The position numbers were made by a program, and so were the translations under genes. The notes below the pieces were generated by a model. It did no database searches. It was not told the origin of the DNA and worked only from the letters and a program-made list of their open reading frames with translations. Of a DNA stretch of 64,000 nucleotides, positions 24,461-36,887 are shown in pieces (the stretch's first letter is position 1; the number at the start of each line of letters is the position of its first letter). The stretch is from Papaver somniferum. Taxonomy: Eukaryota; Streptophyta; Magnoliopsida; Ranunculales; Papaveraceae. The stretch spans positions 16,636,063 through 16,700,062 of the forward strand of contig NC_039362.1 in NCBI RefSeq assembly GCF_003573695.1, in the 5' to 3' direction.

Positions 24461-26053
24461 GTAATTGATTGAAATTTATTTATGAAATTGTTTGATATGA
24501 TCGATTATAGAGTGGGTTTATTGGTAATTGAAGTTTAGATGTTGTATGGGGTCTAATTTTGAATTCATGGAGAAATTAGGGTTTACCACTGTTCTTCCCC
24601 AATTTGGAATTAAGGTTTCTGGTTTAAAAATTACAGATGATGAAGAATGAATATGAGGTGGTTTGAGAACAGGGTTTGGTTCGATGAAGATGTTATGAAA
24701 TTTGAATTAGTGGTGATTTCTGAGAAAAGATGGAGCTAGTGACATGAATGGGTCACTGTGGTTTGGTTGAAGATACATGAATGAAGATGTGTGGAAGTTT
24801 TGAATGAATTAGGTTATGATCCAGCTGAACTGGTGGAGTTGCATACAGTTTGTTAGTTGCAGCTGATTTATGGGTTGAACTTATGGTGGTATGGGATTGT
24901 ACTGGATTGTGTGAATGGTAGTTGTTGTGGTGTTCTTTGTTAGGTTGTATTTCATGGAGTTAGTGGTGAACTGTAATGGTGATTGCAGGGTGTTGGAGCA
25001 AGAAGATTGAGTAACTGCCGTAGACAGTTGAAATGGATTTGCAGATGTAGATGATTGTACTGAGATACAAGTTGTGGTAGTAATGATGTTGTAATTTAAC
25101 TATTGTATGGAGTTGAGATTGCTCTTGGGAGCTTAGTATGAGTTGCAGTTGAGTTTTGCTCTGTTGAAATGGAAGTGGTAAGGAATGTGAGTTGCAGTTC
25201 ATGGGAGTGGTGATGGTGCTGCTGAAATAGTGGAAGATGGATGCCAGGGATAGAGTTAAAACTGATTAAGAAGCCAAGAATGGGATAAATGAAGGAAGGG
25301 TACAAGGATTTTAAAAGGATTACATGTATTGAATAGAGTGTTGTAGTTTATATGTACAATTATGGCAGAATGTATGAAAGACATGGGAGAGATTGTAATT
25401 GTGTTATTAATGTATGGAAGGGAACTGAAAATGGTGATGGTATGTATGTTAAAGGGCTTGTTGTGAATATTAACGGTGGCTGTTTGATTTGTGGATTGTT
25501 GCAGGTGAGAAACAAATATGGGTTGTTGATGTTCATTGTAGCTGAGATGAAGTTGTAATTATAGTATGGTGATGTATGTTGTGGTCTGTGTAGTTGAGGT
25601 TGTTTGATAGAGTCTGAATGAGAGTTCAAGTGAAGTCTGGTGATGGAGCTTGAAGTGATTAGGCTCAGATTCATTTGAGTTTGAACTGAAGTTGCAACTG
25701 CAGTCTGGAGTTAGTGGTGTTGGTTATGTGTATGATTTGAGAGAATGAATTATGCAGGAGGAAACTGAAATGGGGTTGTTGGATTGAATTGCCTTTGGTT
25801 AATGATCTGAGAAGTATAGACATAACACTGGGATCTTAGTGTCTGTGTTTAGCTGGAATGTTAGTGTTGTAAGGGGAACTGTAGTTGTTGAATGAATTAT
25901 TATTGAAATGATTAAGAAGAAGACTTTGTTGTTTGAAGTAGAGTTAGGTTGAGTTTGTAGTCTTGGTATGTTATTGCTCTGGATGAACATGTTGTGATCC
26001 ATAATTTTAAACGCATTAGTTTGTGGCATGAGCTTATGGCAAGGTTGCTAATA

Positions 26054-26150
26054 GGGGGACCGGTATGCTTGGGGGTGTACCAAAATACAAATAAGACAAA
26101 ATAACATTTGTCTTGGGGTTGGTACACCCCCAAGTAAATTGGTAACCCCC
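26054..26150. mobile_element. Small hairpin MITE, 97 bp
   Basis: Near-symmetrical ends: gggggaccggtatgcttggg on the left and the complement of its variant (cccaagtaaattggtaacccc) on the right. The shared inner phrase is ggggtgtaccaa. The loop is about 30 bp. It lies in the right half of the solo LTR, so it is younger than that LTR unless it is an LTR-borne feature. The target duplication is unclear. Confidence 0.6.
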
Positions 26151-27687
26151 ATTATCAGTCTTGGCTTATGGCTCAGGCCTTGTATCTTTGGCCTGTTAGT
26201 CACCCAGTCAGTCTAGCTGACTCAATTTGTTAATCTGACTTGGTATATCTGAATGAGTTGAATCGTTTTGACTCACCAAGTTACCTGTCTTAACCTGTGT
26301 TGACTCAGTGGACCGAGTTAGACCTTGACCCTGGACTTTGACTGATATAGACTGTTAGTTGTCTTTTTTGACCGTTAGAGACCGTTAGTTGACTCAGATG
26401 GACCATGCCTTAAGTTAATGGGCTTGTTTAATGGGCTTGGGCTTAGACATAGTTTTCCTATTATGATGAATTGGAGCCTACAATACGAATTGACCTTTAG
26501 TTCCTTCTACAAAGTTGTAGATACTCTTTAGACTTATCAAATGGACTATAGATTCTACCTAATTGAATAAGTAAACTTTAGATATGCTAAAGATAGATAA
26601 TGAATAGTTGTAGAATCATAAATGGGCTTAAAACCATTAGATAGTTCACTTAGCCTATAACTAGAGAATTGTATGAGATTATAACATGAGCCTTGTATGA
26701 GCCTGTACGCTAATCTTAGAGTGCTTGTATGATTAACATTTACTCTTTATAAACAACGATTGAATCAACAGATGAACTAGTGGATTGAGGATCTCGAGGT
26801 AGGCGTGGCTTGTCATCAAATCAGGTGGGAGCTCTTGTAACCTTCTTGTAATCATTAAGTTTCTTTTCAACAGCGAGCATGATGTGCCTTTACTTCTTGT
26901 GAGCATATTTGTATGATTGAACGGGTATGAGTTGTGATATGCGTCACCTAGTATCCCCGTAGGGAGTGTCTATGGTTCCCCATGGATCTTTGCTAAGTTT
27001 TATAGCCCAGATGAGGCAGTACATAGCACGGGAAGTGCATATAATAGTTGTATAACGCAGATGACGTAACGATATTAATTTTTATTTTATATGGTAAATT
27101 TATGTTTTATTCAGCAGGGGAACTGTAAATAGTACTACGAGGTATTTGGGGAAAACAATCGTTCGCATATCATACTGGTCTGATCACATAATCTGTATTT
27201 CCTTTCTTAAAAACTATAATTCTATGTTGTGTTCGGTGTTTGGTGTAAAAGGTGTTAATTGCTTTCTTATATTGTTGTTCTTAAAAATTGTTTAACTTTT
27301 AGTAGCATGTTAGTGATTACTTGAAAGTTATTTGCTTCCATTAGGCACCCCTTTGGGATGATGTGCTCACTCGTTCCCACTTCAGTTTCAGTTACATGAA
27401 GAAATAGTGCACATGAAGATATCTGTGTTTGTATCTTAAAGTTTTAGAGAACTGAAGTTGTTTGTTTATCTTTATGTATGTATTCTTTCTTTCTTTGTAG
27501 AACAACACATTATTATATTCTTATCACTCGAGAGATTTTTCATTTATAAAATATCAGAGAGTTTGAGTTTTGTTATTAGCACTTTATGTAACTATGATTC
27601 TTAAAATCGGTAATATAGACTTGATGCTTCGATTAAGATGTAATCCTATTAGCTAAGCAGGTTTTTAGGTTGGGGCGTCACAGGGAC

Positions 27688-30019
27688 AAGGTTTTCATCA
27701 CTTTACCACGATCTCCACATTATCACTACTTCACAACTTCCACTTCCTACGAGGTCATGGTGTGCAGTTATGACTATAAAATATATTATTCAATAGATTC
27801 AAACCAGATCATTCAGAATAGACGGAACACACAACTTACAACTTAGGAGCAAGTTCTATTTTCTGGTTCACGGTCATAAACAACCATATCTCACAGAGTC
27901 TACCACTCTGATCTCAACACTTCCTCTTCTTCCCTCCCTAAGACCACCTTTCTCTTTCCTTTATGACCAAAGCAAGACTGGAGTGGTCATTTCTTGGTTT
28001 GGGACAGAATCATACAAATTGATCTCCCAAATCAAAAGTACTTCCATATAGTATATTTGTTTAGGGTTTAGAGTTGTTTCTCATCAACCTACCTTGTTTT
28101 ACTCTTTTAACCAGAATCAGTTTTTACTCATAAACAAATAGGATGAAGAATCTATTTAGAGCAGTAGCAGTAGTGGTAGTAAAAACACATTGATCTCGTA
28201 AGTTGTGGAAGTTACAGAGGAGTGGAATAGTATGGAAGTGGAAATCGTGGTGGAACCAATTCCGCTATGTTAAGGAGACTTTGCGGTTGTATGAATACTA
28301 CTCCATTTAATCCCTCAACTACTAGAACGACTTACTATTACTTCCCATCATGAGTGTATTAGTTGATACACCGCACTTGTTGTAGGCCGCCAGACCAAAA
28401 CCCTATTTAATATCCCCTAGGTTGGGGTTGATAAAGTTATAATTTTTTGAGTTGCCACCTAAGGATTTTAAATTGGAATAATAGGAAGAGATATGGTATT
28501 CTGATTTGGATTTTTGATCCATGGGGTGGAAGATGGTATATAACGTATGTGATCATATTATGTTTCTTGCCAGGGGTTGTTTGTATTTTTTTCTTCCGTA
28601 CAATCAGAGTTTGTACAAATTTGACATAAGAACAAGATCATGAAATAAATTGCTTTAAAAGAGCTCTACACTCTTGGACTACGCTTTTAGTGGTCTGTCG
28701 AGTACTTCCTACAGAACCAATTTATAACAGATACTTCATTCTTATCTCATTCCATATGAAGATTACCAACTCCCATAGTACTTTCCCATTTGATAGCTTC
28801 AAGTGTTTTCTCTTAGATCACGCAGTATGCTAGTTGACTAAGTATGTTAAACATATATATTTTAGAGTTTGAATGACTATTGAACCAAGATCACATAGCT
28901 TATCTGGATTACATACAAGAATTTTACAGAGAAGCAAATCATATCCACATTTCCTATTTACCTGAAACTTTATCAAAAGTTATATTAAGGATAAGATTAC
29001 TTAGTTGGTAGATTTTAGTAATAAAGTTGTACATAAACTCTTTTGAACTTGGAGTTTAGAACGTTAAAGTATTACAACTATAGTTGATGATTTACATAAT
29101 ATAGTATTAGATGTTTTATTGATATAAAAGTTACAGACTGAGAACTTTGTATTGATTGAACTATTTGTTTTCTGATTGTAGAAGTTAAGTATTTTCTTTT
29201 CTACCTCATCTCTGGGTGATAAATAAATAAAAAAAATCTTTCAATTTTATTTAACTTCACTTGATCATTTTTTATGAAACGTTAGCAACCATGTGTTGTT
29301 TCATAAATTAGGGGTCTAGTCTCATCTCTAAAGCAACAAATTCAGTAAAGTTCATCAAGTAAACTAGTTATTTTGTCAGGCCCGTATTTCATTGATCTTT
29401 TATTTACTTTTGGAGTCATAAATTGTCTCACAGTGTGTAATGTGACTGACCGCATTGAGCAAAGAAGTCTTATAGTATTGTATGCTTGAAGGAACCATCA
29501 AGGATTGTTACTTATTGGAATATGTTATTTGTAATCTAGAAATTTCTAGATCACCTCTGATGAATGTTGAGAATTCTAAACAGTGAGAGTTGTAATGAGT
29601 AAAGAGATTAAAGTCTTGTTTCACTAAAGTTTTAGGAGATCTATAGGGACAGTGTTAACGATGGTTTTACGCTCGTATATATCTAGGGTTGATCTATAAG
29701 AGTACAAGAGTTTTCAAATATATACAAAATTACCACTATTTAAGCTGAAAAATTCTTCAATCATCTTAGGATTCATTTTAGAGCTAAATTTTGTAAGATA
29801 TTTCAAAAGAAAAAATTATATAATTTGGTTTTCCAAGTTTTTTTGAATATTTCACTTTCAGTGCTTGTGATCCCGACTTCAAAAAAACAACGAAAGAGTC
29901 TGAACTCAATGGCATCTGATTTATTTTTATAAACATAATATGGTCTAATCTTTTCCAACTCTACCGTTGTTATTATTGTGGTTATTTATGTATTTTCCTG
30001 GTTTCCAACAATAATAACC
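27688..30019. other. Unassigned AT-rich DNA
   Basis: 2.3 kb between the solo LTR and the RNase H pseudogene. No gene, RNA gene or terminal repeats recognised. The one frame listed by length (28447-28629) has no recognisable features. Confidence 0.5.
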
Positions 30020-31060
30020 CCCAACCAGTCACCAAGTTCCTGTGGACCTTACCATGTCCACCAAAAATTCAGCTTTTCTTGTGGAAAACTACAATGAAGG
30101 TCTTCCAACCATTTCTATCTTACATCGCATCAACCTAGCAGATTCCAACATATGCCCCCGGTGCAACGCGGAACCCGAAACAACTAAGCATTTGCTTATC
30201 TGATATCCTGTTTCAGTAACTACCTGAAACAACCTCTTCAATCGCCTTTCATCGAACCATCCCTCTAATGGCAACTCCCCAACCATTTTAACACCCCAAA
30301 CAACCATCTCACAAATGTTACAAGAATCTAGACCTAAGTCTTCTATCACGACATATTGTTTCCTATTATGGAATCTTTGGACGACTAGAAATGATCTTAT
30401 TTCAAACAATGTCGTACTCCTCCAGAAGACATCCTGGAAAGATCTTTGGCACAACAACAAGAATTTGAATGTGCACAAAAGATATCACCTTCGATTTTCC
30501 CTAGAGAATCACCCTCCGGAATTGCATCAACCAATAACAGAACAACAACAACTATATCAGCAGGATGGTCCATACTAGAATCAAATTGGATAAAAATCAA
30601 TACCGATGGTGCTGCGAGGGGTCACCCAGGAATGACAAGAGCAAGTTTCATTTGCAGGGATTCGAATACACGTACTGTGATGCCTTGTTCACAACCTTTA
30701 AGAATCACCACCGCGCTAACGGCCGAAATGTGGGCAACTCTAATTGCAACCAGGACAGCAGCGGAAAGACAATGACGAAAGGTGTTATTTGAAACTGACT
30801 CAGAAAATCTCATGTGCTTCATAAAATCATCAGCTGAAGCTCCTTGATATATCCCTGGAACGATTGATGAAGTAAAACAAAGAATGCGACAAATCCCTTA
30901 GCGCGATATACACCACAACTATAGAAAAGGGAATCAAGCAGCAGATAGCCTAGCAAACTATGCAACGGATGGAAGCCAAGCCGGAAATTTTAATTTCAAC
31001 AACAATCTGGGACTATGCAATCCCACCGTTTCTTAACCAAATTATATTAAATGATTCGAT
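30020..31060 (+). pseudogene. zf-RVT / RNase H pseudogene, LINE-derived
   Basis: The plus strand from 30035 reads P-C-P-P-K-I-Q-L-F-L-W-K then, with frame changes, a zinc-binding C-P-R-C-N-A-E-P-E-T-T-K-H segment (zf-RVT). L-W-N-L-W-T-T-R-N-D follows near 30370. An RVT_3-type RNase H domain then runs from about 30580 to 30990 (I-K-I-N-T-D-G-A-A, E-T-D-S-E-N, N-Y-R-K-G-N-Q-A-A-D-S-L-A). Stops and frameshifts are scattered through it. This order is that of the 3' end of plant L1 LINEs and of the host-like RNase H genes derived from them. No poly(A) tail or target duplication was identified. Confidence 0.7.
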
Positions 31061-31255
31061 GGATACCAGATCCCCACGTGTAATAGTAGCTTAGTTGTGT
31101 TTGTATTTATTTTTCATTCTTCAAATAAACCTGGCTAGTAACAGTTTTTGTTTCACCTGCTTGGAATTAATTCCTGCATGTCCTAAATAATATTCATAGG
31201 TATTGACATAGATTTGTCTCACTCAGGACTAAAAAACAAGGTCTTACATTGAAAC

Positions 31256-32329
31256 CTATTATTGGGGCGTCACATTCCAATAGAGGGGCTTCACTTGGAT
31301 TTTTAGTGACCAAAAAATTGGTTATGGGGTATTCTTGATTCAATACCAAATGTCTAAAATAACCTTCAACTAAAATCAAAACCTAAAAACTAAAACTAAA
31401 ATCAAAACCTAATTCTCATTCAAAGATCTACTCCTCCTCTTCTTCTTCTTCTTCTTCTTCTTAACTTCCTCTCCTTAATGTACCATAAATCATTCCCTCC
31501 TTTTTTTTTTCAATTAAAATCATTTCACCATCTTCGATCAGTTTTAAAAACTTATAATAATCGATTGAATTTTCTATTAAAGGTGCGGAAGAAGCATATT
31601 AATAGAAGTGACGGTAATCAACAAAATAATTGCATCTGAAATGGTTAGATTGATTGAAACAGTATAAAAAAATTAGGTTTCAAAACCAGTTACGGTTGGG
31701 TTTTCCTCAAAAAAACCCAACCGTAACTGTTTTACAGTTGGGTTCGACCAAAAAAAACCCAGCCGTAACTCGTTTACAGTTGGGTTCGACAGAAGAAAAA
31801 AACCCCAACCGTAACTGATTTACAGTTGGATTTCGACCAAAAAAACTAACTGATTTACAGTTGGGTTTTCCTAAGTTTACCTAGATACGGTTAGGAGTTT
31901 ATCATCACCTAACCGTAAATATGTCTTACGGTTGGCTACGAAAGAAACACCCAACCGTAAACCTCTCTGAAAAGCTAAAAAATTCAATTTTTTTTAACTT
32001 ACTTTCATCAATTTTGAGAAATAAAAAGATTATTTGTTGAGTGATTTAAAATCTAAGGTTTTAGTTAGAAAAAAATCTTCAAAGTTTCTAATTTTTTTCA
32101 ATTTTTTCTTCCCACCAAAATCACTTAATATGATTTTTTATCACTAATTATATAAAAATTCTTATCAATCTAATTATTAGTTTATTAGATTATTAGCACT
32201 AACCACATTAAGGTTGTTTAGTCATTATAAAATTATTTTAGATAAGAGATATTTGAAATTGCTTATGGGTGATTCTTTTTGTCTTATTAGGTGACGCCCC
32301 TCTATTGGAATGTGACGCCCCAGTAATAG
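31256..32329. mobile_element. Non-autonomous TIR DNA element, about 1.07 kb
   Basis: The left end ctattattggggcgtcac is continued by attccaatagagggg. It is mirrored at the right end (...cccctctattggaat gtgacgccccagtaatag) over about 38 bp with two mismatches. There is no ORF. The inside holds a hairpin-forming repeat array (31690-31945). A target duplication longer than TA cannot be made out, so the superfamily is open. Confidence 0.75.
31690..31945. repeat. Hairpin-forming array with aacccaaccgtaac core
   Basis: Alternating copies of ttacggttgggtt and its complement aacccaaccgtaa, with acagttgggttcgac variants, recur about nine times in 255 bp with A-rich spacers. Neighbouring pairs could fold into stems of up to about 15 bp. 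Confidence 0.7.
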
Positions 32330-32473
32330 CTTTCCTTATATTTGTGTGACTTGGTATGCATAACACGGTTATGGCACTAACACGGTTCTATGATGATATG
32401 GCGTTTCATATGATTAATTTGTAATTTTGTAATTGTTGTTATATGATTAATGTGTATGGTTATTTCTGATTAA
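32330..32473. other. Spacer between two DNA elements
   Basis: About 140 bp of AT-rich sequence between the TIR element and the first copy of the taatataact duplication; nothing recognised. Confidence 0.4.
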
Positions 32474-32816
32474 TAATATAACTCCCGCGTTACATCCCCA
32501 TAGGGGTCACCATCCATCTAAAGTAGACCCAACAAAATAAAATCCACACATAAACCTCATTTTACTTAAATTGTCTAAATCACCCTTCCGTCTATTTTCT
32601 TATGCCGCCCGTTTTCTTCCCTATTCGAGTAAACCAACTCTTTTCTTCCCTCAGAAACCATCAAATCTTCTCTCATCTTCCCTCAGAAACCAGAAAAGAT
32701 AACCCTAGATTCATTCTTCTTCTTACTCCACAAAAAATTTCTTTGAACTCATAATAACAACTCTAACCTTTCTCGAAAGGAAATTAGGTTTAAGTTTCAT
32801 TTTGATTTTGACATAA

Positions 32817-32912
32817 ATGACGAAGAAGCAAACGGCGAAGAACCAAGAGAAAAATCAAGATGAAAAGAAGAATAAAAATCTTAAGAAAGTGGTGGTCAAA
32901 CAATTTCCGAAA
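32817..32912 (+). pseudogene. Possible first exon inside the MULE-like element
   Basis: An ATG-initiated, lysine-rich frame of about 32 codons (M-T-K-K-Q-T-A-K-N-Q...) that runs into a GTAAAT donor-like site after F-P-K-G. It could be exon 1 of the gene whose later part is the Ulp1-like piece at 33849. No exon chain between them can be shown. Confidence 0.25.
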
Positions 32913-33169
32913 GGTAAATCATAACCCTATTTAGTGGTTTCACCTAATTTCTTGTTCTTCAGATGTTCTTTGGTGATTTCATTTTGATGTTGTTTCTGCT
33001 AAATCGATTATGAACCTTAGGTTTCTGTAGTTTATGAAACTTAGGGTTTAATCTTTCAATTTTTTGGGTTTTCTGTTTGGTTTAGGTTTCATTTGTTAGG
33101 TTTGGGTTTAATTTGGTGAACTATTGTTTTCCTATGTTAGGTTTAGTTTCATAATCAATTTTTTACAGT

Positions 33170-33690
33170 GGTTTCTTTGATGAAACCAAAATTGGTCTGC
33201 ATCATGTTCATCTATGATTCACTTATTGATGGTTCTTATGTTGGTTGCATTATTTTCCCTTTGATAAATTTGGTTCCACCAGAACTGTTGGTGTGTTGGT
33301 TAATTGTAGTTGTTCTGATGATACTTTTTTTGGTTGCATTATCTTCACTTTGTCAAATTTGGTTCCACCAAAACTCTGTTGGTTCTCTTATTAATTATGG
33401 TAATTTTGATGAAACCAAAAATGGTTTCATCATTATTCAATTGTCCAATTGTTTAATTATGGTCAGTTTACCAGTTTATTCTTGTTTTGGCTGCTAAAAT
33501 CTTTGGTGGTGTTGGTTAATTCTGGTAATTTTGATGAAACCATTTTTGGTTTCATCATTCTTCCCTTGTCTAGTTCGGTTCCACCAATAGTGGTTTGGTG
33601 GTGTTGGTTAATTCTGGTAGTTTTGATGAAACCAATTTTGGTTTCATCATTCTTCCCTTGTTGGTTCTACCAGTATTAGTACGACAGTGT
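33170..33690 (+). repeat. Tandem repeat, roughly 95-100 bp, with gatgaaaccaaa hairpins
   Basis: Repeated blocks run ggtaattttgatgaaacc, ggtttcatcattcttccc, ttggttccacca and ggtgttggttaattctgg. Each block carries the inverted pair gatgaaaccaa / ttggtttcatc separated by a few bases. Related single copies lie at 34187, 34248, 34561, 34618, 35364, 35409 and 35999. Confidence 0.6.
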
Positions 33691-33848
33691 TAGTTTATTC
33701 TTGTTTTGGCTATTAAAATCAGTTTTGTTTTGCAGGGAAAATACATGAAGCTTGCCTTGTTGGTTCTACCAGTAATGTTTGTAATTTCATACCAACAATT
33801 TTTTTTTGTAATTGCTAACCATTGAGAAATTTATTTTGTAATTTCAGG

Positions 33849-33998
33849 GTAGATTGTGGCCTTCATGTTTGCGACTACATGAAGAGCCTCTTGAAAGGAA
33901 AAATGAAGTCTCATGAAGAGAATATTTCAGAAAAGGTGGAAAACAAAGCAAAGTTGTGTTACAAGATCCTGATGGACAACCCACTAAAAGAATCATAA
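33849..33998 (+). pseudogene. Ulp1-like cysteine protease fragment
   Basis: A 49-codon frame starts right after a tttcag acceptor-like site with V-D-C-G-L-H-V-C-D-Y-M-K-S-L-L. This matches the catalytic-cysteine helix of Ulp1 (C48) SUMO proteases, where D-C-G supplies the catalytic Cys. The rest is charged and ends at TAA. The catalytic His and Asp parts upstream were not found. Ulp1-like domains are often carried by plant MULEs, which fits the surrounding element. Confidence 0.5.
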
Positions 33999-34770
33999 AG
34001 TAAGACATAAAAATTAGTGTATTGTCAACTAGTTGTAAACTTAAATGCTTATAATAGTTTATAAAATGTTTAAAAGGTTTATAAATGGTTTCAATTAGTG
34101 TATTGTCAACTAGTTGTAAACAATGTTTGTAATGGTTTCAATTGTGTTTAACCCAAACCATATTATCGCGCAATGTTATGTTTGTTTTTTGATGAAACCA
34201 AAAAGGGGTTCTAGCATATTTTGATTCCACTGTAACACTAAAATAATGAAACCAGAAAGGGTTCCAACATATTGCAGGTGAAACCAAAAAGAAAAAGGGT
34301 CGCATCACGACTTGGTTTAAACTCAAAATATTAATATATTTCAAGGCATGGAACATTTTCATGTTCCAGGGAAGAAGTCTAATTACAACAAAAATTATTA
34401 GACAATAACAGGAAACACATGAAGGATCACTTTTCGGCGATCAGCATTCAACACAACGGTAACAAGTCATGGCAATGATTCATAACACGGCAAATGAAAA
34501 AACCAAGACAATTCTGACATACTTGGAAAACTCAATAATGCACAGCTATAAAAGCAATGAAATGATGAAACCAAAAAAGGGTTCCAACCTATTTTTATTC
34601 CAAAATAACAGTAGAAATGATGAAACTAAAAAGGGTTCCAACATATTGCAGGTGAAACCAAAAAAGGAAAGCTTAATCTAAATGAAACACCAGCAGGAAA
34701 TTAACATTTCTAAACTTAAAAAAATGAAAGTTGATGAATTGTAGTCAAAATGAGATTAGACTATAAGACT

Positions 34771-35022
34771 TCACATCTGCTTCATAGGGCTTGTCCTTCG
34801 GTTATGAGTAGTCAATAAATTGCAACCACCACAAGTTCTCATCTTCTTGTTAGGAATTGAACCTGTATTAGGAACCCTTTTCTTCTTACTTGGGCGACCT
34901 GATTGTGGAAAAACTTTAGGTCCAAGAACAACAGGCTTGGGTGAAACTGTTGCAGGCCTTTCAACTGTGGGAACTGGATGAATTGGTGTTGAATACGATT
35001 CTCGATAGGACTTATTGTATAC
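34771..35022 (-). pseudogene. MULE transposase C-terminus-like fragment
   Basis: On the minus strand, after a TTTCTCTTGCAG acceptor-like site, the frame reads V-Y-N-K-S-Y then I-H-P-V-P. It continues to G-R-P-S-K-K-K-R-V-P and a knuckle-like C-G-G-C-N-x-x-x-x-H-N-R-R-T-S. This is the usual tail of plant MuDR/MULE transposases, with the last knuckle cysteine replaced by serine. A second copy of the acceptor block lies at 35072-35110 (tandem duplication). The catalytic DDE part is missing. Confidence 0.55.
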
Positions 35023-36298
35023 CTGCAAGAGAAATTACAAATGCCTCTTCAGTATCTCCTTTGAACAGATGTTGGCTTATTGTATACCTGCAAGAGAAAT
35101 TACAAATTGGTTTCGTCGACAAAAACCAACAAAAATCACAAATTGATTTTAGAAAACATTTTAAATTTAAAAACCATGAATATCGCCTCCAACAATAAAA
35201 CTCATATGGCCATCGACCATATATATTGACAATGATGTTTCAGCATAATGAACATCTGGAAATAATAGGGTATTTCATTGATACCTTTCAATATGACTTA
35301 CTACAGTAATGCTAAAGCCATATCCATAGTGACCACACTACACCAAAAACTAACAAAAATTAGATGAAACCAAAATTGGTTTCATCAATTATAAATGACA
35401 AAAAAAACAGATGAAACCAAAATTGGTTTCGTGCAAATACCTCTTCAATATCTCCACTGAAAAAAATGTGTACTTGTTGTGTACCTGTAGGAGAAATTAG
35501 TAGAGGTATTGTACAAGTCCAGATGATAATTAAAGTAGTTTAATGAAAACGAGAATGTCCAACACCTCAAACTATACAATCTCGCGCATTGGTGGTTTGT
35601 GGAATTTAAATACTGCTAGGGTAGATTCTATTAAATAACATTGTGTTATAAGTTTTTGATATAAACACGACAAGATAACACAGCTCACAAACAAGATACA
35701 AAACGTTGCTTGTTCAATTCTCCTCGAACTCCAGTCACAATTCTGACCCGCCAACAATAAAAACTCCAAACTACTGAGGCATAAACTTGGCCAAATTATC
35801 AAGTATAGTATAATGCTAAAAATGCACTTAAATAATCTAAGAAAAAAAGGAATGAAACAACGTACCCACTCACCACCATCACCACTTACTGATGAATCAC
35901 CAAAACTGCTCATTCAATATTGACCACCTATATCAGTCACTCAATCATTCACCACCATAATGTGGTATCAGTACTTAGATGAAAACAAAGTTAGAACAAA
36001 ATTAGGTGAAACCAAAAATATTGATTTTCAATTCCCAATTACAACAAAATTCACAATAAAACAAGATCCAGTATCAAATTTAATTTAAAAAAATCAGTGA
36101 AATAATAAGATTTTTAATTCCTTACCAACTTCAAATTACCATTAAAATTCATCATTTTTCCTAAATGAAATTGAATCTCCGTCGATGGTTCATTTCCACT
36201 ATAAGATCAATTCACCACCATTACCACCTTGGTTTCGCTAATTGAGTTCGTAAAAATAATCAAATACCTGAATCATTTCGACTAACATTCAACTTCCA

Positions 36299-36680
36299 TT
36301 ATATTACTATCAATTGATTCATATTATTAGTTGTGGTGGCGGAGAAAAAGGAGGAAGTGTTGCCGGTGGGTTGCAGGAAGAAGACAAGAAGGCGGTATTG
36401 GTGGAGATGGTTGTGGTTGTGCTGGTGGTATAAAGTAGGAGGAGAAGGTGATGTTGCTGGTGGTAAAGGTGGAGGAGGTGGTGTTGATGCCAGATCTGAA
36501 CATCGTAACCGGTTTGGTTGCAGCAGATATGTTGTTGGTGGAGATGTGAAATGACAGTGGCGAATAAAAGGAGGTGTTGGTTGATATGAAGGAGGAACAA
36601 GAGGATGAAGTGTTGGTATCAGATCTGGAAGTGGTAGTGGTTTTCTGGTGGTGCGACGGTAAAAAGAAATGAAATCACGA
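36299..36680. repeat. Low-complexity GGT/GGA-rich stretch
   Basis: Strand-asymmetric repeats of ggtggt, ggagga and gttgtggttgtg. Minus-strand frames here translate to histidine-, proline- and leucine-rich low-complexity peptides and are not supported as genes. Confidence 0.5.
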
Positions 36681-36887
36681 GAGGAGAAGAAAGATTTATA
36701 CACATATATACAATAAAAGGCAGGTTTGGAAATACATAAAGTAATGAAAACTAAATTTAATAATTTTAAATGAAAATGGGGTTTTTGTTTCATTTTTCCT
36801 GGATATAGTTTTCATTTGGCCTCACTAATATAACTGGTGTTTGTGTAACTCAAAGAGTATCACCTTGATTTTTTAGAGCTTAATATG

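Larger units (their letters stand above)
10375..27682. mobile_element. Probable solo LTR (about 3.7 kb), split by the Tat element
   Basis: Two pieces, 10375-10858 and 24466-27682, rejoin across the nested gypsy insertion to about 3.7 kb. The left end is flanked by GGGAC (10370-10374) and the right end by GGGAC (27683-27687). The right end, ggttggggcgtcaca, resembles the 3' end of long chromovirus-type gypsy LTRs. The left end reads TATAAGG where TG is expected, so one base would have mutated. There is no ORF, and no primer site follows the right end, which fits a solo LTR left by recombination. Lineage and orientation are inferred only from the terminal phrase. Confidence 0.5.
32484..36825. 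mobile_element. Candidate MULE-like element, decayed
   Basis: The 10 bp phrase taatataact flanks both sides (32474-32483 and 36826-36835), close to the 9-11 bp duplications of Mutator-like elements. The ends are only loosely similar as inverted repeats (for example acctcattttacttaaa on the left against accccattttcatttaaa on the right, inverted). Inside are a Ulp1-protease-like fragment on the plus strand (33849-33998), a MULE-transposase C-terminus-like fragment on the minus strand (34771-35022), and many copies of a self-complementary gatgaaaccaaa motif. A chance duplication cannot be excluded, so the boundaries are tentative. Confidence 0.45.

Noticed and set aside
27671..27682. Similarity of the solo-LTR end (tggggcgtcaca) to the TIR at 31261
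   Set aside because: Only about a dozen bases are shared and the sequences diverge at once. The match probably reflects chance or common GC-rich ends, not one element.
28447..28629. 60-codon plus-strand frame
   Set aside because: Short, in AT-rich DNA, with no signal peptide, domain or splice context.
36299..36793. Minus-strand frame of 164 codons with a Pro/His/Ser-rich sequence
   Set aside because: It comes from low-complexity GGT/GGA repeats, has no recognisable domain, and lies at the edge of the candidate MULE.
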